From the NCBI RefSeq assembly GCF_900101495.1, contig NZ_FMUS01000008.1, positions 62,001 through 126,000 on the forward strand: a DNA stretch of 64,000 nt, written 5' to 3'. The DNA comes from Alkaliphilus peptidifermentans DSM 18978 (GTDB taxonomy: Bacteria; Bacillota; Clostridia; Peptostreptococcales; Natronincolaceae). Shown here in pieces: positions 45,862-54,700 of the stretch. Position 1 is the first letter of the stretch, and each line of letters opens with the position of its first letter. Made by a program: the position numbers and the translations under genes. A model generated the notes under the pieces. The model was not told where the DNA came from and made no database searches. It saw nothing but the letters and a program-made list of their open reading frames with translations.

Positions 45862-46443
45862 TTAAGCACGGCTCCTCCAGTTCAATACGCTATCTAAATC
45901 GATAATGATGATACCGTCTTCAATAGTTGGGTTCATATTCACAGGAGGATATGACCCACATGCTACAGAGCCTGATATAAATTCATGATTTTCAATGTTA
46001 TAGGTGGTTCTGCAGGCATCACATACTAAAGTTTCCCCAGCAAGAGAAAATGTCCTCCCTCGACAAGGCTCGCACATACTACTACCTACAAAGATACGTC
46101 CAGAAGGTGTTATATAAGCCATCAATGGAACTAACTCATTCTGATTGTTTTCTATTTCAAAGGATATAATATTATTTTGGTCTACCTCATCAAGTGATAT
46201 TCTAATCTGCCCATCTTCAATAATTGGTTCCACTGGAGTCATGGAGATAAATTCCCCTATATATGAACGAGCAGGTGCTACTGCGTTACCAAAATACTCC
46301 CCTTCCACCTGACCACCAGAACCTAACACAACAAATAATATAACTGCTACCACAAGGATACCTATACCTCCTAAAATTAGAGGTAATTTGCTTTTTTCAG
46401 TTTTTGTGAATTGCTCCTTTTTACTTAGCATCTTCTTTGACAT
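45862..46443 (-). CDS. DUF2318-domain membrane-anchored protein
   Basis: The 193-residue protein has a basic N-terminus, one membrane segment (about 24-42) and an external DUF2318 domain. The domain carries SSMCEPCRGRTFSLAGETLVCDACRTTYNIE, two CxxC pairs that could hold a metal or Fe-S centre, and a later Cys-Gly-Ser-Tyr-Pro-Pro. DUF2318 proteins accompany FtsX-type permeases and an ATPase in the iron-linked Campylobacter Cj1658-1663 system. Here it begins the five-gene operon, but no Ftr1 permease or P19 gene is present. Confidence 0.83.
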   Translation of the reverse strand: MSKKMLSKKEQFTKTEKSKLPLILGGIGILVVAVILFVVLGSGGQVEGEYFGNAVAPARSYIGEFISMTPVEPIIEDGQIRISLDEVDQNNIISFEIENNQNELVPLMAYITPSGRIFVGSSMCEPCRGRTFSLAGETLVCDACRTTYNIENHEFISGSVACGSYPPVNMNPTIEDGIIIIDLDSVLNWRSRA

Positions 46444-46766
46444 ATTTACGCCTCCAAATCTATTTATTAAACCTATTTACATAATTAAATATGACTCATA
46501 ATTTTAGCCTTTGTTTAATTCTCGCCCCCTTAGCACATTTTTTACACATGTATTATTTACTACAGATGTGTGTGTCATTTAACACAATAAATATCTTCTT
46601 ATGATAATATCGTATTTCCTGTAGGAATGGTTTTATGAACAGACTCTATTCACATCATTAGCTTGAAATAAAAAGCTTAATAAACATCCCCATATCCTAT
46701 AAAGCAATTTTTATGCCAAAACTAAACTCCTTTAAATAATAATTGTTTTTAATAAGCTGGCTAAAC

Positions 46767-46816
46767 AGCAACTGCCCCTTCTAATTATTTATCAGAAGGG
46801 GCAGTTGCTAATTTTT
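46767..46816. terminator. Strong hairpin terminator
   Basis: AGCAACTGCCCCTTCT (46767-46782) pairs perfectly over 16 bp with 46794-46809 around an 11-nt loop, and TTTTT follows on the plus strand. It most likely ends the leftward MFS transcript. The rest of 46444-46832 contains the promoter region of the DUF2318 operon but no gene that I can see. Confidence 0.7.
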
Positions 46817-46832
46817 ATGGGTGTATTTCTAA

Positions 46833-48098
46833 TCACTTTTCTTTAATTTTTTCATTGTTTAATGAGGCTAAAAATCCTATGGAAAGCAGCAGCATCATTA
46901 AAGTAGCCACCAGTACCACCCAATGCATTGAAACTTTCTCAAGGACAAATCCATATACTAATGCACCTAACGGAATTCCCCCTCTAGAAATCATACTTAC
47001 CAAAGAAAATACCCTTGACATGTATTGGTTGGGGGTTTCTTTTTGTATATATGCCTGTACTGGGATAGCTATAAACATATTAGCTGTACTAAATAGACAT
47101 AAAACTACTGCCAATGAAGCAAAGTATTGGGTTGTGTTATTTCCTAATGTAGCTAGAGTTCTTGGAAGCATCAATAATGCATACATTAGCATTGTCAATA
47201 TTAGCAATCCTGCTCCTCCCATCAAGGGACTTCTTACCTTTGCATCCTTTCCATAGAGTATACCTATTGTTAGACTTCCCAATAGTGCTCCGAATACAAT
47301 TATCATTTGCAAGTAACCATATTGTACATCAGAGTAATCTAAACTGGTTTTAAAAAACAATGGTAGTATTACACTAAAGAATGGTTGTACTACTAAATAG
47401 ACAACTAAAAAGAAAAGGCATAGCCTACTAATGATTTTATTAGATAAAATAAATCTAATACCCTCCGATAAATCATCCAGAATCCCCCTTATGCCTCCAG
47501 CTACTTCTCGCTTAGAATGTTTATATTTTATAAGCATCTCGGTGATTCCTGATAACAAAAATGAAATTCCATTGACAAAAAATACTATCGTAATGCCAAA
47601 GTTAGCATAAAGGGCAGCTCCAATTACAGGCCCCAGCATAACTGATGCACTCCTTGTTGATGCTACTGTAGAGTTTCCTCTGGTCAATTCATCTTTAGCA
47701 ACCAATTGAGGCAGCATTCCCCTTGTAGCCGGTTCAAATAATCCATTTAACAAAGATATAATTACCTGCACTATCAGCAGCAGAGAAATTCTCATCAAAT
47801 TCATATAAGATATTAACCCTAAAGACAAAATCACTCCTGCACTTATAAAGTCTGTTATCACCATAATTTTTTTTCTATTAAGCCTATCACCCAGAACACC
47901 TGCAAATGGATAAACAAAAAGGGCAGGGAGAAGGGACAAAAATGAAAATAATCCTATGGTGGCTGCCGTGCCACCAGCATCTATTATATATAGTGGCATT
48001 ATCATCATTTGAATACTTGTTCCCGTATCGGATACCATCCTACCAAGAAGAAATAATGTAAAGTTAGTATTTAAAGCCTTGTTTTCTTTTATAGGCAT
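46833..48098 (-). CDS. MFS drug exporter
   Basis: The 421-residue protein has 12 predicted membrane segments and belongs to the MFS_3/TMEM175-like efflux group. The loop 2-3 motif GVLGDRLNRKKIMV (near 70-83) and LFEPATRGMLPQLVAKDELTRGNS (near 130) are typical of macrolide- or enterobactin-type exporters. The ATG at 48098 follows TGGAGGAAAACC; an earlier frame extension has no ribosome site. It lies 66 bp after the Rph-like gene on the same strand, so enzyme and exporter probably form one resistance operon. Confidence 0.84.
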   Translation of the reverse strand: MPIKENKALNTNFTLFLLGRMVSDTGTSIQMMIMPLYIIDAGGTAATIGLFSFLSLLPALFVYPFAGVLGDRLNRKKIMVITDFISAGVILSLGLISYMNLMRISLLLIVQVIISLLNGLFEPATRGMLPQLVAKDELTRGNSTVASTRSASVMLGPVIGAALYANFGITIVFFVNGISFLLSGITEMLIKYKHSKREVAGGIRGILDDLSEGIRFILSNKIISRLCLFFLVVYLVVQPFFSVILPLFFKTSLDYSDVQYGYLQMIIVFGALLGSLTIGILYGKDAKVRSPLMGGAGLLILTMLMYALLMLPRTLATLGNNTTQYFASLAVVLCLFSTANMFIAIPVQAYIQKETPNQYMSRVFSLVSMISRGGIPLGALVYGFVLEKVSMHWVVLVATLMMLLLSIGFLASLNNEKIKEK

Positions 48099-48164
48099 GG
48101 TTTTCCTCCAGTCTAAGGGCCCCATTTTAAATAGTCATTGTTATAATGTAATGACAGTTTATCG

Positions 48165-50786
48165 TTATAGCAATTCTACATATCCCTCAGTTCCATTTAT
48201 TCGAATTCGCTGTCCATCTTTTATTAATTTTGTGGCATTCTCCACCCCTACAACTCCAGGTATACCATATTCCCGAGTAACAACTGCACCATGGGTCATC
48301 AGTCCACCTACTTCAGTAACTAACCCTTTGACAGATACAAACAAAGGTGTCCAGCTAGGGTCTGTATATGTTGTAACCAGAATGTCCCCTTCTTCTATAT
48401 TGGCGTCCTCAAGTTTCAAAACAACCCGTGCTCTTCCTTCTATGACACCTGATGACACAGCCACACCCGCCAAAGCACCCTCCGGAATATTACCATTATT
48501 ATATTCTCCCGTTATAATTTCCCCCTCTGAGGTCATTACTCTAGGTGGTGTTAATTTTTCATAGATCTCGTAGTCAGCTTTTCGTTTATTTATAATACTA
48601 TAGTCTAGTCGATTTGTTCTAATAACCTCATGAAGTTCATCAAAGTATAGATAAAAAATGTCCTCAGGTTCCTTTATAAGTCCCTTTTGAACCAGTAGGG
48701 ATACTTCCTTCAATAGTGCAGTCTTATATATTTGGAAACGCTTTATGAAGGAATACTTTGGATATTCTCTGAAGCCTATAAAGTTTCGTAGCATACTGAA
48801 CATCTTTTTTGCTTTTTTAGCCTTTCTCTTTCCACCAGGCAATTGCTCCAAACGGTTTAAAAGATCCCTTTCCTTCCCTTCTGCCTCTAATAGACCTTGT
48901 TGAAATATAATACTGCTTGAATTAAGCTCAGAGCTATTTATTGTACTGATGATCATAGGAATGAGAGCAGTCGGCTTCTCTCTCCAGCGGGGCTTTGTAA
49001 TGTCTATTTCTCCAGCACAACGCATACCATATAATTTTAGATATTCTTCTATTGCATCCTTTACTACAACGCCGCCTTTTAGCTTGGATAGATCCTGAAA
49101 AAAGGTATCATCTTTAGCATCTTTAAAGTACTCTATTACCTCTGGATACTTAGCAACTATGCAAGATACATCTAGAAGTGCCAACCCCATTTCTGAAGTA
49201 ACATTATTTTTTACAGATTTGGAAAGGATATCTACAACATTCTTTTCACCTAACCATTTTTCCATTTTTGAATTAACCCAGTTAGTTACCAAGCCTCCGA
49301 TGGCCATCATACTCATGTTCCCGGGTCCTGTTAGGGTAGCTTTTAAATCTTTAGTATCCTGTAAAATAAATTTCAACAACTCATCACCTGATAACTTTTT
49401 AATCCTCTCCTCCATCTCAAGTATCAGTTTTTCGTTATATGCGATTAGTTCTTCAATAATTATAGGATTATTTTCTCTATATGTTTTTATAATCGGTGGT
49501 ATCCACGATAGAATTCCTGAGCTCATATTTATAGACCCTTTTCCTCGAGGTAGTGTCTTAACAAAATCCTTTCGTTTCATTAAGTTTACAAGGGCATTCT
49601 TCATTAAAATATCAGCCTTGCCGGTACTAGTAATCAAAACCTTCCTTCCTATTGGCGAGGCTAGATCATAGGTTCCATCTATAAAAAGCCTTCCACCGGC
49701 AGCATTTAAGTTTTCACCAAACCAAAATGACAACATTTTGCAGAAGGACATACCCAATGGCTTAATATCTTCTGTCATCATCTGCAGATGACCCATAGAT
49801 GCATATACTCTGTTCTTTCCGTCGTTTTCTGGTATTGGGTAGAGGGTTGTAATTGGCCTGCTTTGAACAATATAGAACTCTCCATTAAATAAGCACCATT
49901 CGATATCTTGAGGACGTTTAAAATATTTCTCTATTCTTCTCCCTATATCATTAAGTCGTAAAATTTCCTCATCTGTCAGAGTTTGCACATTTTGCTGTTG
50001 TGGCTGAATTTCCCTCTCTTCAGTCCCTCCACCTTGTAGGGAATAAATGGCTATTTTTTTAGTGGCTACCTTTTTCTCAAGGATATTTTCCTCTCGCACT
50101 TTGTAGTTATCAGCATTCACTAAGCCCGAAACTAAGGCTTCTCCAAGTCCAAAGCTTGCATCTATAGATACCACCTTTCTATTACCTGTTATAGGATCGG
50201 CTGTAAACATTATTCCAGAGGCTTCGGGGAAAATCATTTTCTGAACAACAACTGAAAGATACACCTTTCGATGCTCAAACCTATTCTGTATACGATAGGT
50301 TACAGCACGGTCTGTATATAGTGAAGCCCAGCACCTTCTTATATGCTCCAGAATTGAATCTATACCCAGTATGTTTAAATAGGTATCCTGCTGTCCAGCA
50401 AATGATGCCAATGGCAAATCTTCTGCTGTAGCGCTGGAACGAACAGCATAAGGATGTTTTTCTCCAAGCTTTTCTATTTCTAAGCTTATAGCCATTACAA
50501 TATCCTTGGGAATTTCTGTCCCTTCAATAACCAAACGAATTTTCTTGCTGACCTGGGCAATTTTTTCACTATCCTTCAGGCTTAACAGCGACAATTGATC
50601 CATCAATGAATCTAATTCTTTATTATCTTCAACTATTTTTTTATAGGCTTCTGTAGTAACACAAATTCCCTCCGGCACTATTATTCCTGCAATTTTTGAA
50701 AGTTCTCCTAAATTAGCACCTTTTCCTCCTACTTCTGGTAGATTTGTACCATTTATTTGTTTAAATGATAATACATATTCTTTCAT
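48165..50786 (-). CDS. Rifampin phosphotransferase / PEP synthase-like protein
   Basis: The 873-residue protein has an N-terminal ATP-grasp domain (GGKGANLGEL near 20, YAVRSSATAEDLPLASFAGQQDTYLN near 115, DIEWCLFNGEFYIVQSRPIT near 300). A substrate-binding middle part and a C-terminal swivelling domain follow. The phospho-carrier His lies in GGLMTHGAVVTREYGIPGVVG near 830. The MTHGA form, the length and the closing GQRIRINGTEGYVELL match rifampin phosphotransferase (Rph) rather than PEP synthase, which has a cysteine before the histidine. The neighbouring TetR regulator and MFS exporter support drug inactivation. The drug cannot be proved from sequence. Confidence 0.82.
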   Translation of the reverse strand: MKEYVLSFKQINGTNLPEVGGKGANLGELSKIAGIIVPEGICVTTEAYKKIVEDNKELDSLMDQLSLLSLKDSEKIAQVSKKIRLVIEGTEIPKDIVMAISLEIEKLGEKHPYAVRSSATAEDLPLASFAGQQDTYLNILGIDSILEHIRRCWASLYTDRAVTYRIQNRFEHRKVYLSVVVQKMIFPEASGIMFTADPITGNRKVVSIDASFGLGEALVSGLVNADNYKVREENILEKKVATKKIAIYSLQGGGTEEREIQPQQQNVQTLTDEEILRLNDIGRRIEKYFKRPQDIEWCLFNGEFYIVQSRPITTLYPIPENDGKNRVYASMGHLQMMTEDIKPLGMSFCKMLSFWFGENLNAAGGRLFIDGTYDLASPIGRKVLITSTGKADILMKNALVNLMKRKDFVKTLPRGKGSINMSSGILSWIPPIIKTYRENNPIIIEELIAYNEKLILEMEERIKKLSGDELLKFILQDTKDLKATLTGPGNMSMMAIGGLVTNWVNSKMEKWLGEKNVVDILSKSVKNNVTSEMGLALLDVSCIVAKYPEVIEYFKDAKDDTFFQDLSKLKGGVVVKDAIEEYLKLYGMRCAGEIDITKPRWREKPTALIPMIISTINSSELNSSSIIFQQGLLEAEGKERDLLNRLEQLPGGKRKAKKAKKMFSMLRNFIGFREYPKYSFIKRFQIYKTALLKEVSLLVQKGLIKEPEDIFYLYFDELHEVIRTNRLDYSIINKRKADYEIYEKLTPPRVMTSEGEIITGEYNNGNIPEGALAGVAVSSGVIEGRARVVLKLEDANIEEGDILVTTYTDPSWTPLFVSVKGLVTEVGGLMTHGAVVTREYGIPGVVGVENATKLIKDGQRIRINGTEGYVELL

Positions 50787-50836
50787 AAATATCACCTCTT
50801 TCTATATATTATGAACTATTTTTATTTATATATTAC

Positions 50837-50865
50837 ATAATATATAAAATTAGTTTTTTTGTCAA
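50837..50865 (-). promoter_or_regulatory. Promoter of the Rph-MFS operon
   Basis: On the minus strand TTGACA (50865-50860), a 17-bp spacer and TATTAT (50842-50837) form a near-consensus promoter. The TetR operator candidate at 50864-50882 overlaps its -35. Confidence 0.7.
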
Positions 50866-50882
50866 TAAGTTATGAAGTTATT
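50864..50882. promoter_or_regulatory. Candidate TetR operator
   Basis: AATAAGTTATGAAGTTATT is an imperfect inverted repeat centred on ATG. It lies between and against the -35 elements of both divergent promoters. TTATGAA also recurs at about 50806-50812 and, inverted, at 50895-50901. Confidence 0.5.
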
Positions 50883-50885
50883 TAA

Positions 50886-50914
50886 TTGATATATTTCATA
50901 ATTTATAGTAAACT
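50886..50914 (+). promoter_or_regulatory. Promoter of the tetR-type gene
   Basis: TTGATA (50886-50891), 17 bp and TAAACT (50909-50914) form a moderate promoter 18 bp before the regulator start. Confidence 0.5.
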
Positions 50915-50932
50915 ATTATAGAGGTGAATATA

Positions 50933-51538
50933 ATGGATGGTTTTGAACGTCGCAAGGAAAGAAAAAAAGAAAATATTTGTCAAGCAGCCTTCGATCTGTT
51001 TTCTGTGTATGGGGTTAAAAAGGTCAGTATTGCTGAAATAGCAAAGCAGGCAAAGGTATCTCAAGTAACTATTTATAACTACTTTGGCAGTAAGGATGAG
51101 CTGTTAAGAGACGTAATTACAGTCTTTATGAATAAGAGCTTGAAGGAGGCTACAGATATTATTGAAGCCAACCTCCCTTTCCCCGAAAAGCTTGAACTCT
51201 TTCTGGCTGAAAAACCAGAAGCTTTATCTGCCTTGAATTCAGATTTTCTTAAATCAATGATGTCTGAAGACCCTATTCTGAGACAGATGGCTAAGGATTT
51301 TGCTGATAATAAGTTTATCCCTTTAATGATGAAGCTGTTTGAAAACGGAAGAGAAGAAGGTTATATTAAGCATAATATTTCCAATGAAGCTATTTTAATC
51401 TATATTAATATGTTTAGAGAGGGTAAGAGATCAGATGCATTCTTAGATATTGGGGTAAGTAAACATTTATTTAAAGAACTGATCACCCTATTTTTCTATG
51501 GAGTTCTTGGTAATCCCTTAAACAATAATATTAACTAA
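50933..51538 (+). CDS. TetR-family regulator
   Basis: The 201-residue protein has an N-terminal TetR helix-turn-helix (KKENICQAAFDLFSVYGVKKVSIAEIAKQAKVSQVTIYNYFGSKDELL, residues 11-58) and a helical ligand domain of normal length. The ATG at 50933 follows AGAGGTG by six bases; a GTG at 50924 overlaps it. It reads divergently from the Rph-MFS operon across 146 bp, the classic arrangement for a repressor that senses the drug. Confidence 0.85.
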   Translation: MDGFERRKERKKENICQAAFDLFSVYGVKKVSIAEIAKQAKVSQVTIYNYFGSKDELLRDVITVFMNKSLKEATDIIEANLPFPEKLELFLAEKPEALSALNSDFLKSMMSEDPILRQMAKDFADNKFIPLMMKLFENGREEGYIKHNISNEAILIYINMFREGKRSDAFLDIGVSKHLFKELITLFFYGVLGNPLNNNIN

Positions 51539-51550
51539 AATTCAAAAGAA

Positions 51551-51602
51551 AAACCCTCCTATGACATTCTTTAATACCGTTAGGAGGGTTTGTTAATAAA
51601 TT
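51551..51602 (+). terminator. Terminator after tetR
   Basis: AAACCCTCCTA (51551-51561) pairs with TAGGAGGGTTT (51581-51591), followed by an AT-rich, T-containing stretch. Confidence 0.7.
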
Positions 51603-51667
51603 TTTTATACTAATTATAGAAATTTACAGAATAAAAAAGAGCATTTTAAATGATTATGGGTTACCCG

Positions 51668-52882
51668 CTAAAATCGAATTGTTTTATCCCATGAGATAAC
51701 CTTCTTCTGTTTCTTTGCTTTTATATAGAAGAATAGACTCCTGAAAAAGAGAAATATGAAGAGCTGACAATAGGTAAAATATGATATAAACCCTACAGCC
51801 ATATTTATTGGAGATACTGTTTTTTCAACCACCTGTGCACTAAAGACCTGAGAAGTATAAACAAGATAAGACATATACCAAATAAGTAAAAAAGGTAGCT
51901 GTATGTTAGAATTAAAAAATCCCAAGAGTCCCGCAATAAACCATCCATGGGAAAGCATTAAAAATGTTAAGAATACAATATATACTAAAACCTGTTGTAG
52001 ACTATGTACCAACATTTTACCCTTAAAATTATCTATAGAGCTAAACATTTTTTCTAATAGATATAAATTACCATGCAACCACCTTGTTCGCTGCTTGATC
52101 AGAACTTTTATCTCTTCTGGCTCTTGTTCCCAGGTAATTGCTTCAGGTACTATTGGCAGTAGCTGACCTATGTTGGTGATTCTTAATGTCAGCTCTGCAT
52201 CCTCAGCTAAGGCAAAAACATCATAATTCCCTACTTTGTCTATGGTTGAGCGTTTTACCAGCATATTTGTTCCTGTTAATGAGCCTGTATTAAACAAAAC
52301 CCATCTTCCAGATTGCATTAATAACTGAAATACTTGAAACTCTAATGAGATCATACGAGTTAGTAAGTTTTTATTTTCATTTATTGTTCTTACGTACCCT
52401 ACAGCGCCTGCAGAATTAGGTATCTTTACTGCTGCTTCCACCAGTAACCTTAAGGACTGTACCTCTGGTTGGTTGTCGGCATCATAGACGACAAAATACA
52501 GTGAATTAGAAATACTAAGTCCGTAGTTTAAAACTCTTGATTTCCCTCGGGGCTCTCCTTTGGGGACTTTAATATGGTGCAGATTATTATATGCTTTAGC
52601 AAAGGCTTCAGCAATTATTCCTGTATCATCTTTAGAATTATCATTTAATAGATAAATCTGAACTTCACCGGGATAATCCAATTTAATTATTGCATCTAGA
52701 GTCTTTTGAATAACCTTTCCTTCGTTGTGGGCGGGGATTAATATATCTACACTTGGGTAAGTATCCAATACTTTTGATTCCCTGGCCTTGGTTCGATAAT
52801 ACAATCCGTAAATTGTAAGTATTGAGTAATATAGTATAATAACTAAAAAAACAATAGTGTTAATCAAAAATAGATATCTCAT
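51668..52882 (-). CDS. GT2-family membrane glycosyltransferase
   Basis: The 404-residue protein starts with a membrane segment (about 4-25), then a GT-A domain: LIPAHNEGKVIQKTLDAII, NDNSKDDTG, VVYDADNQPE (DxD), LAEDAELTLR (catalytic Asp region) and QRTRWLHG (QxxRW). Three or four membrane segments follow. These motifs are those of processive GT2 enzymes (PgaC, cellulose and hyaluronan synthase type). Its ATG overlaps the stop of the preceding gene by 4 bp, so the two are coupled. Confidence 0.84.
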   Translation of the reverse strand: MRYLFLINTIVFLVIILYYSILTIYGLYYRTKARESKVLDTYPSVDILIPAHNEGKVIQKTLDAIIKLDYPGEVQIYLLNDNSKDDTGIIAEAFAKAYNNLHHIKVPKGEPRGKSRVLNYGLSISNSLYFVVYDADNQPEVQSLRLLVEAAVKIPNSAGAVGYVRTINENKNLLTRMISLEFQVFQLLMQSGRWVLFNTGSLTGTNMLVKRSTIDKVGNYDVFALAEDAELTLRITNIGQLLPIVPEAITWEQEPEEIKVLIKQRTRWLHGNLYLLEKMFSSIDNFKGKMLVHSLQQVLVYIVFLTFLMLSHGWFIAGLLGFFNSNIQLPFLLIWYMSYLVYTSQVFSAQVVEKTVSPINMAVGFISYFTYCQLFIFLFFRSLFFYIKAKKQKKVISWDKTIRF

Positions 52883-53634
52883 ATATTCATCACCTTATTA
52901 TCAACTATTCCAATATACTCTACTTTAATAAGAAGGTCACTTTCCTTTAGATTAACTTTTGATCTTACAATGCTTAAATAACGATTTAAAGCTATGGTCA
53001 TCCCTTCATTATCTGTATTTTGAAGTAACAAAACAAAGGTATTATCATCATATTTACCAACTAAATCATACTCACTTCTAAAGACTGTTAACGCTATATC
53101 TGTTAAAGTACTAAATATGGATTTTTGTATAATGGGATCAATTTCTTCTAATGAAAAATACAGTTGATAACCTTCTTCTCCCCGTCTAGCCATGGCCATT
53201 TTTATTAAATTGCTTCTTTTTTCAAATTCCTGTTTTGTTAGTAGTCTTGTGTAGCCAACAAAAGCTTCTAGCTCATTAATTCTTTGACTCAATTTCCAAT
53301 TTTCCTGCTCTAACCTTCCTGTAAGGTATGTTGAGCTATATATAATTGCTGCATTGGTGGTTAATGTCATATGATATATAATTGCTTTCCATTCCAATGA
53401 AATATCATATCCATTGATAAATCCCAAAACCAGATAACTAATTCCTATTATTAACATATAAGCTATCAATAATATAAAGCCTTTACTTTGAGACAAAAAT
53501 GTAAATAAAATCATCAATAATATATACTGAGGAATAAAAAGCTGTGTCATTGTTGGTAGAATATAAGTAATGGTTATATAAAAAAAAATAAGTTGACCTA
53601 CCTTCAAAAGAGTCAGCCATTGGATTTTTTTCAT
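52879..53634 (-). CDS. Membrane protein with degenerate GGDEF-like domain
   Basis: The 251-residue protein has four or five N-terminal membrane segments (about 8-110), a short coiled-coil stretch (GRLEQENWKLSQRINELEAF, 116-135) and a GGDEF-like C-terminus. There the signature is replaced by YDLVGKYDDNTFVLLLQNTD near 198, so diguanylate cyclase activity is unlikely. The gene is translationally coupled to the GT2 gene. It may sense a signal, possibly c-di-GMP, and regulate the glycosyltransferase (inference). Confidence 0.68.
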   Translation of the reverse strand: MKKIQWLTLLKVGQLIFFYITITYILPTMTQLFIPQYILLMILFTFLSQSKGFILLIAYMLIIGISYLVLGFINGYDISLEWKAIIYHMTLTTNAAIIYSSTYLTGRLEQENWKLSQRINELEAFVGYTRLLTKQEFEKRSNLIKMAMARRGEEGYQLYFSLEEIDPIIQKSIFSTLTDIALTVFRSEYDLVGKYDDNTFVLLLQNTDNEGMTIALNRYLSIVRSKVNLKESDLLIKVEYIGIVDNKVMNI

Positions 53635-53845
53635 TTTAATTCTCCTTTATGTGGCGACTAAGGTGTATAGTTAATAGTCTAAATTTGCTACCATAGGTTG
53701 CTGTGGCACTTTACTTATATGTCCATTATACAATAATGTAGGCGTTTAACTTATAGGTAAAATCTGCAAAGGTGCTTATTTCGGTGGTTTTTTCCCTATT
53801 ATTGAACTTCAATTTATAATAGATTATACTGAAAAAGGAGGTGTT

Positions 53846-54409
53846 TTGATTTTGAAAAAGATTTTATTTCTATTAATTGTATTTTTATTATTTTTACCAC
53901 TTTGGGGTTGCAATACCGAATTACAGGGAAAAGACAGGGCTGCTATACCCAGTATCCAAGATGTTGATGAAGCATATATTAAAGCCTATGAGGCTTTTAC
54001 ATGGTTTGAAATTAGCACTATGCCTGTGGAGTCTACCACTAAGGAAGCTGATGGGATGATATACAATAAAGTAAATCATGATACTATTAAAACCTATGTT
54101 GACCTGGAAAACTACTTTCATTCAATATTTTCCCAAGATATAGCTGAAGAAGTATTGAATACTGAATTTAAGCGTTATCGAGATATTGATGGAGAATTAT
54201 ATGGTATTTTAGCTGATAGAGGGACAGATATTTATAAAGGCGAGGAAGCTTTTGAGGTGCGACAAGAAAGCGATGTAAAATTCATCTACACAGTTGAAGT
54301 TGAGCTGCTTGGAGCGGACTACAGTGTTATTGGATACGAAAGTCATGAATTTTTATATGAATTAATTAACGGCCAGTGGGTTTTTACAAACTTCTATTTA
54401 TTCAGATAG
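53846..54409 (+). CDS. Lipoprotein resembling IseA (DL-endopeptidase inhibitor)
   Basis: The 187-residue protein has a lipoprotein signal (hydrophobic core, lipobox LWGC with Cys near residue 22). Its single domain (AYIKAYEAFTWFEISTMPVE, then LENYFHSIFSQDIAEEVLN and DGELYGILADRG) is like IseA/YoeB, which inhibits cell-wall DL-endopeptidases in Bacillus. The start is uncertain: TTG codons at 53846 and 53852 both follow the ribosome site AGGAGG (4 or 10 bases). Family assignment is moderate. Confidence 0.65.
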   Translation: MILKKILFLLIVFLLFLPLWGCNTELQGKDRAAIPSIQDVDEAYIKAYEAFTWFEISTMPVESTTKEADGMIYNKVNHDTIKTYVDLENYFHSIFSQDIAEEVLNTEFKRYRDIDGELYGILADRGTDIYKGEEAFEVRQESDVKFIYTVEVELLGADYSVIGYESHEFLYELINGQWVFTNFYLFR

Positions 54410-54490
54410 TAGCGCTAAGAATTTTATGGATTATTGAATTGTTTAAAAATCTAGAAAATTAATACTAACCACCTAATAAAATTATCAATA

Positions 54491-54538
54491 AAAAAGTAAG
54501 ATGTGCTATTGTCTTGTCATTGCACCTCTTACTTTTTG
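54491..54538. terminator. Terminator after the IseA-like gene
   Basis: AAAAAGTAAGA (54491-54501) pairs with TCTTACTTTTT (54527-54537), with GTGC/GCAC continuing the stem inside. T-rich ends on both strands. Confidence 0.7.
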
Positions 54539-54700
54539 TAATTACGAAACAAGGCAATCTTTTCTATGTAGTAACCACCATTGGATAGATTTATTTCTTC
54601 ATTCAGATAAACTTCTAATATTAAATAAAAAATATAGGAATATATTCTTGAAATAGACTATAATTAATCTATTAGATTAATTTTATGGAGGTTATATGTC

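Noticed and set aside
46600-46640. Fur box upstream of the DUF2318 operon
   Set aside because: TTATGATAATAT is only a partial match to the Fur consensus and lies about 170 bp from the start.
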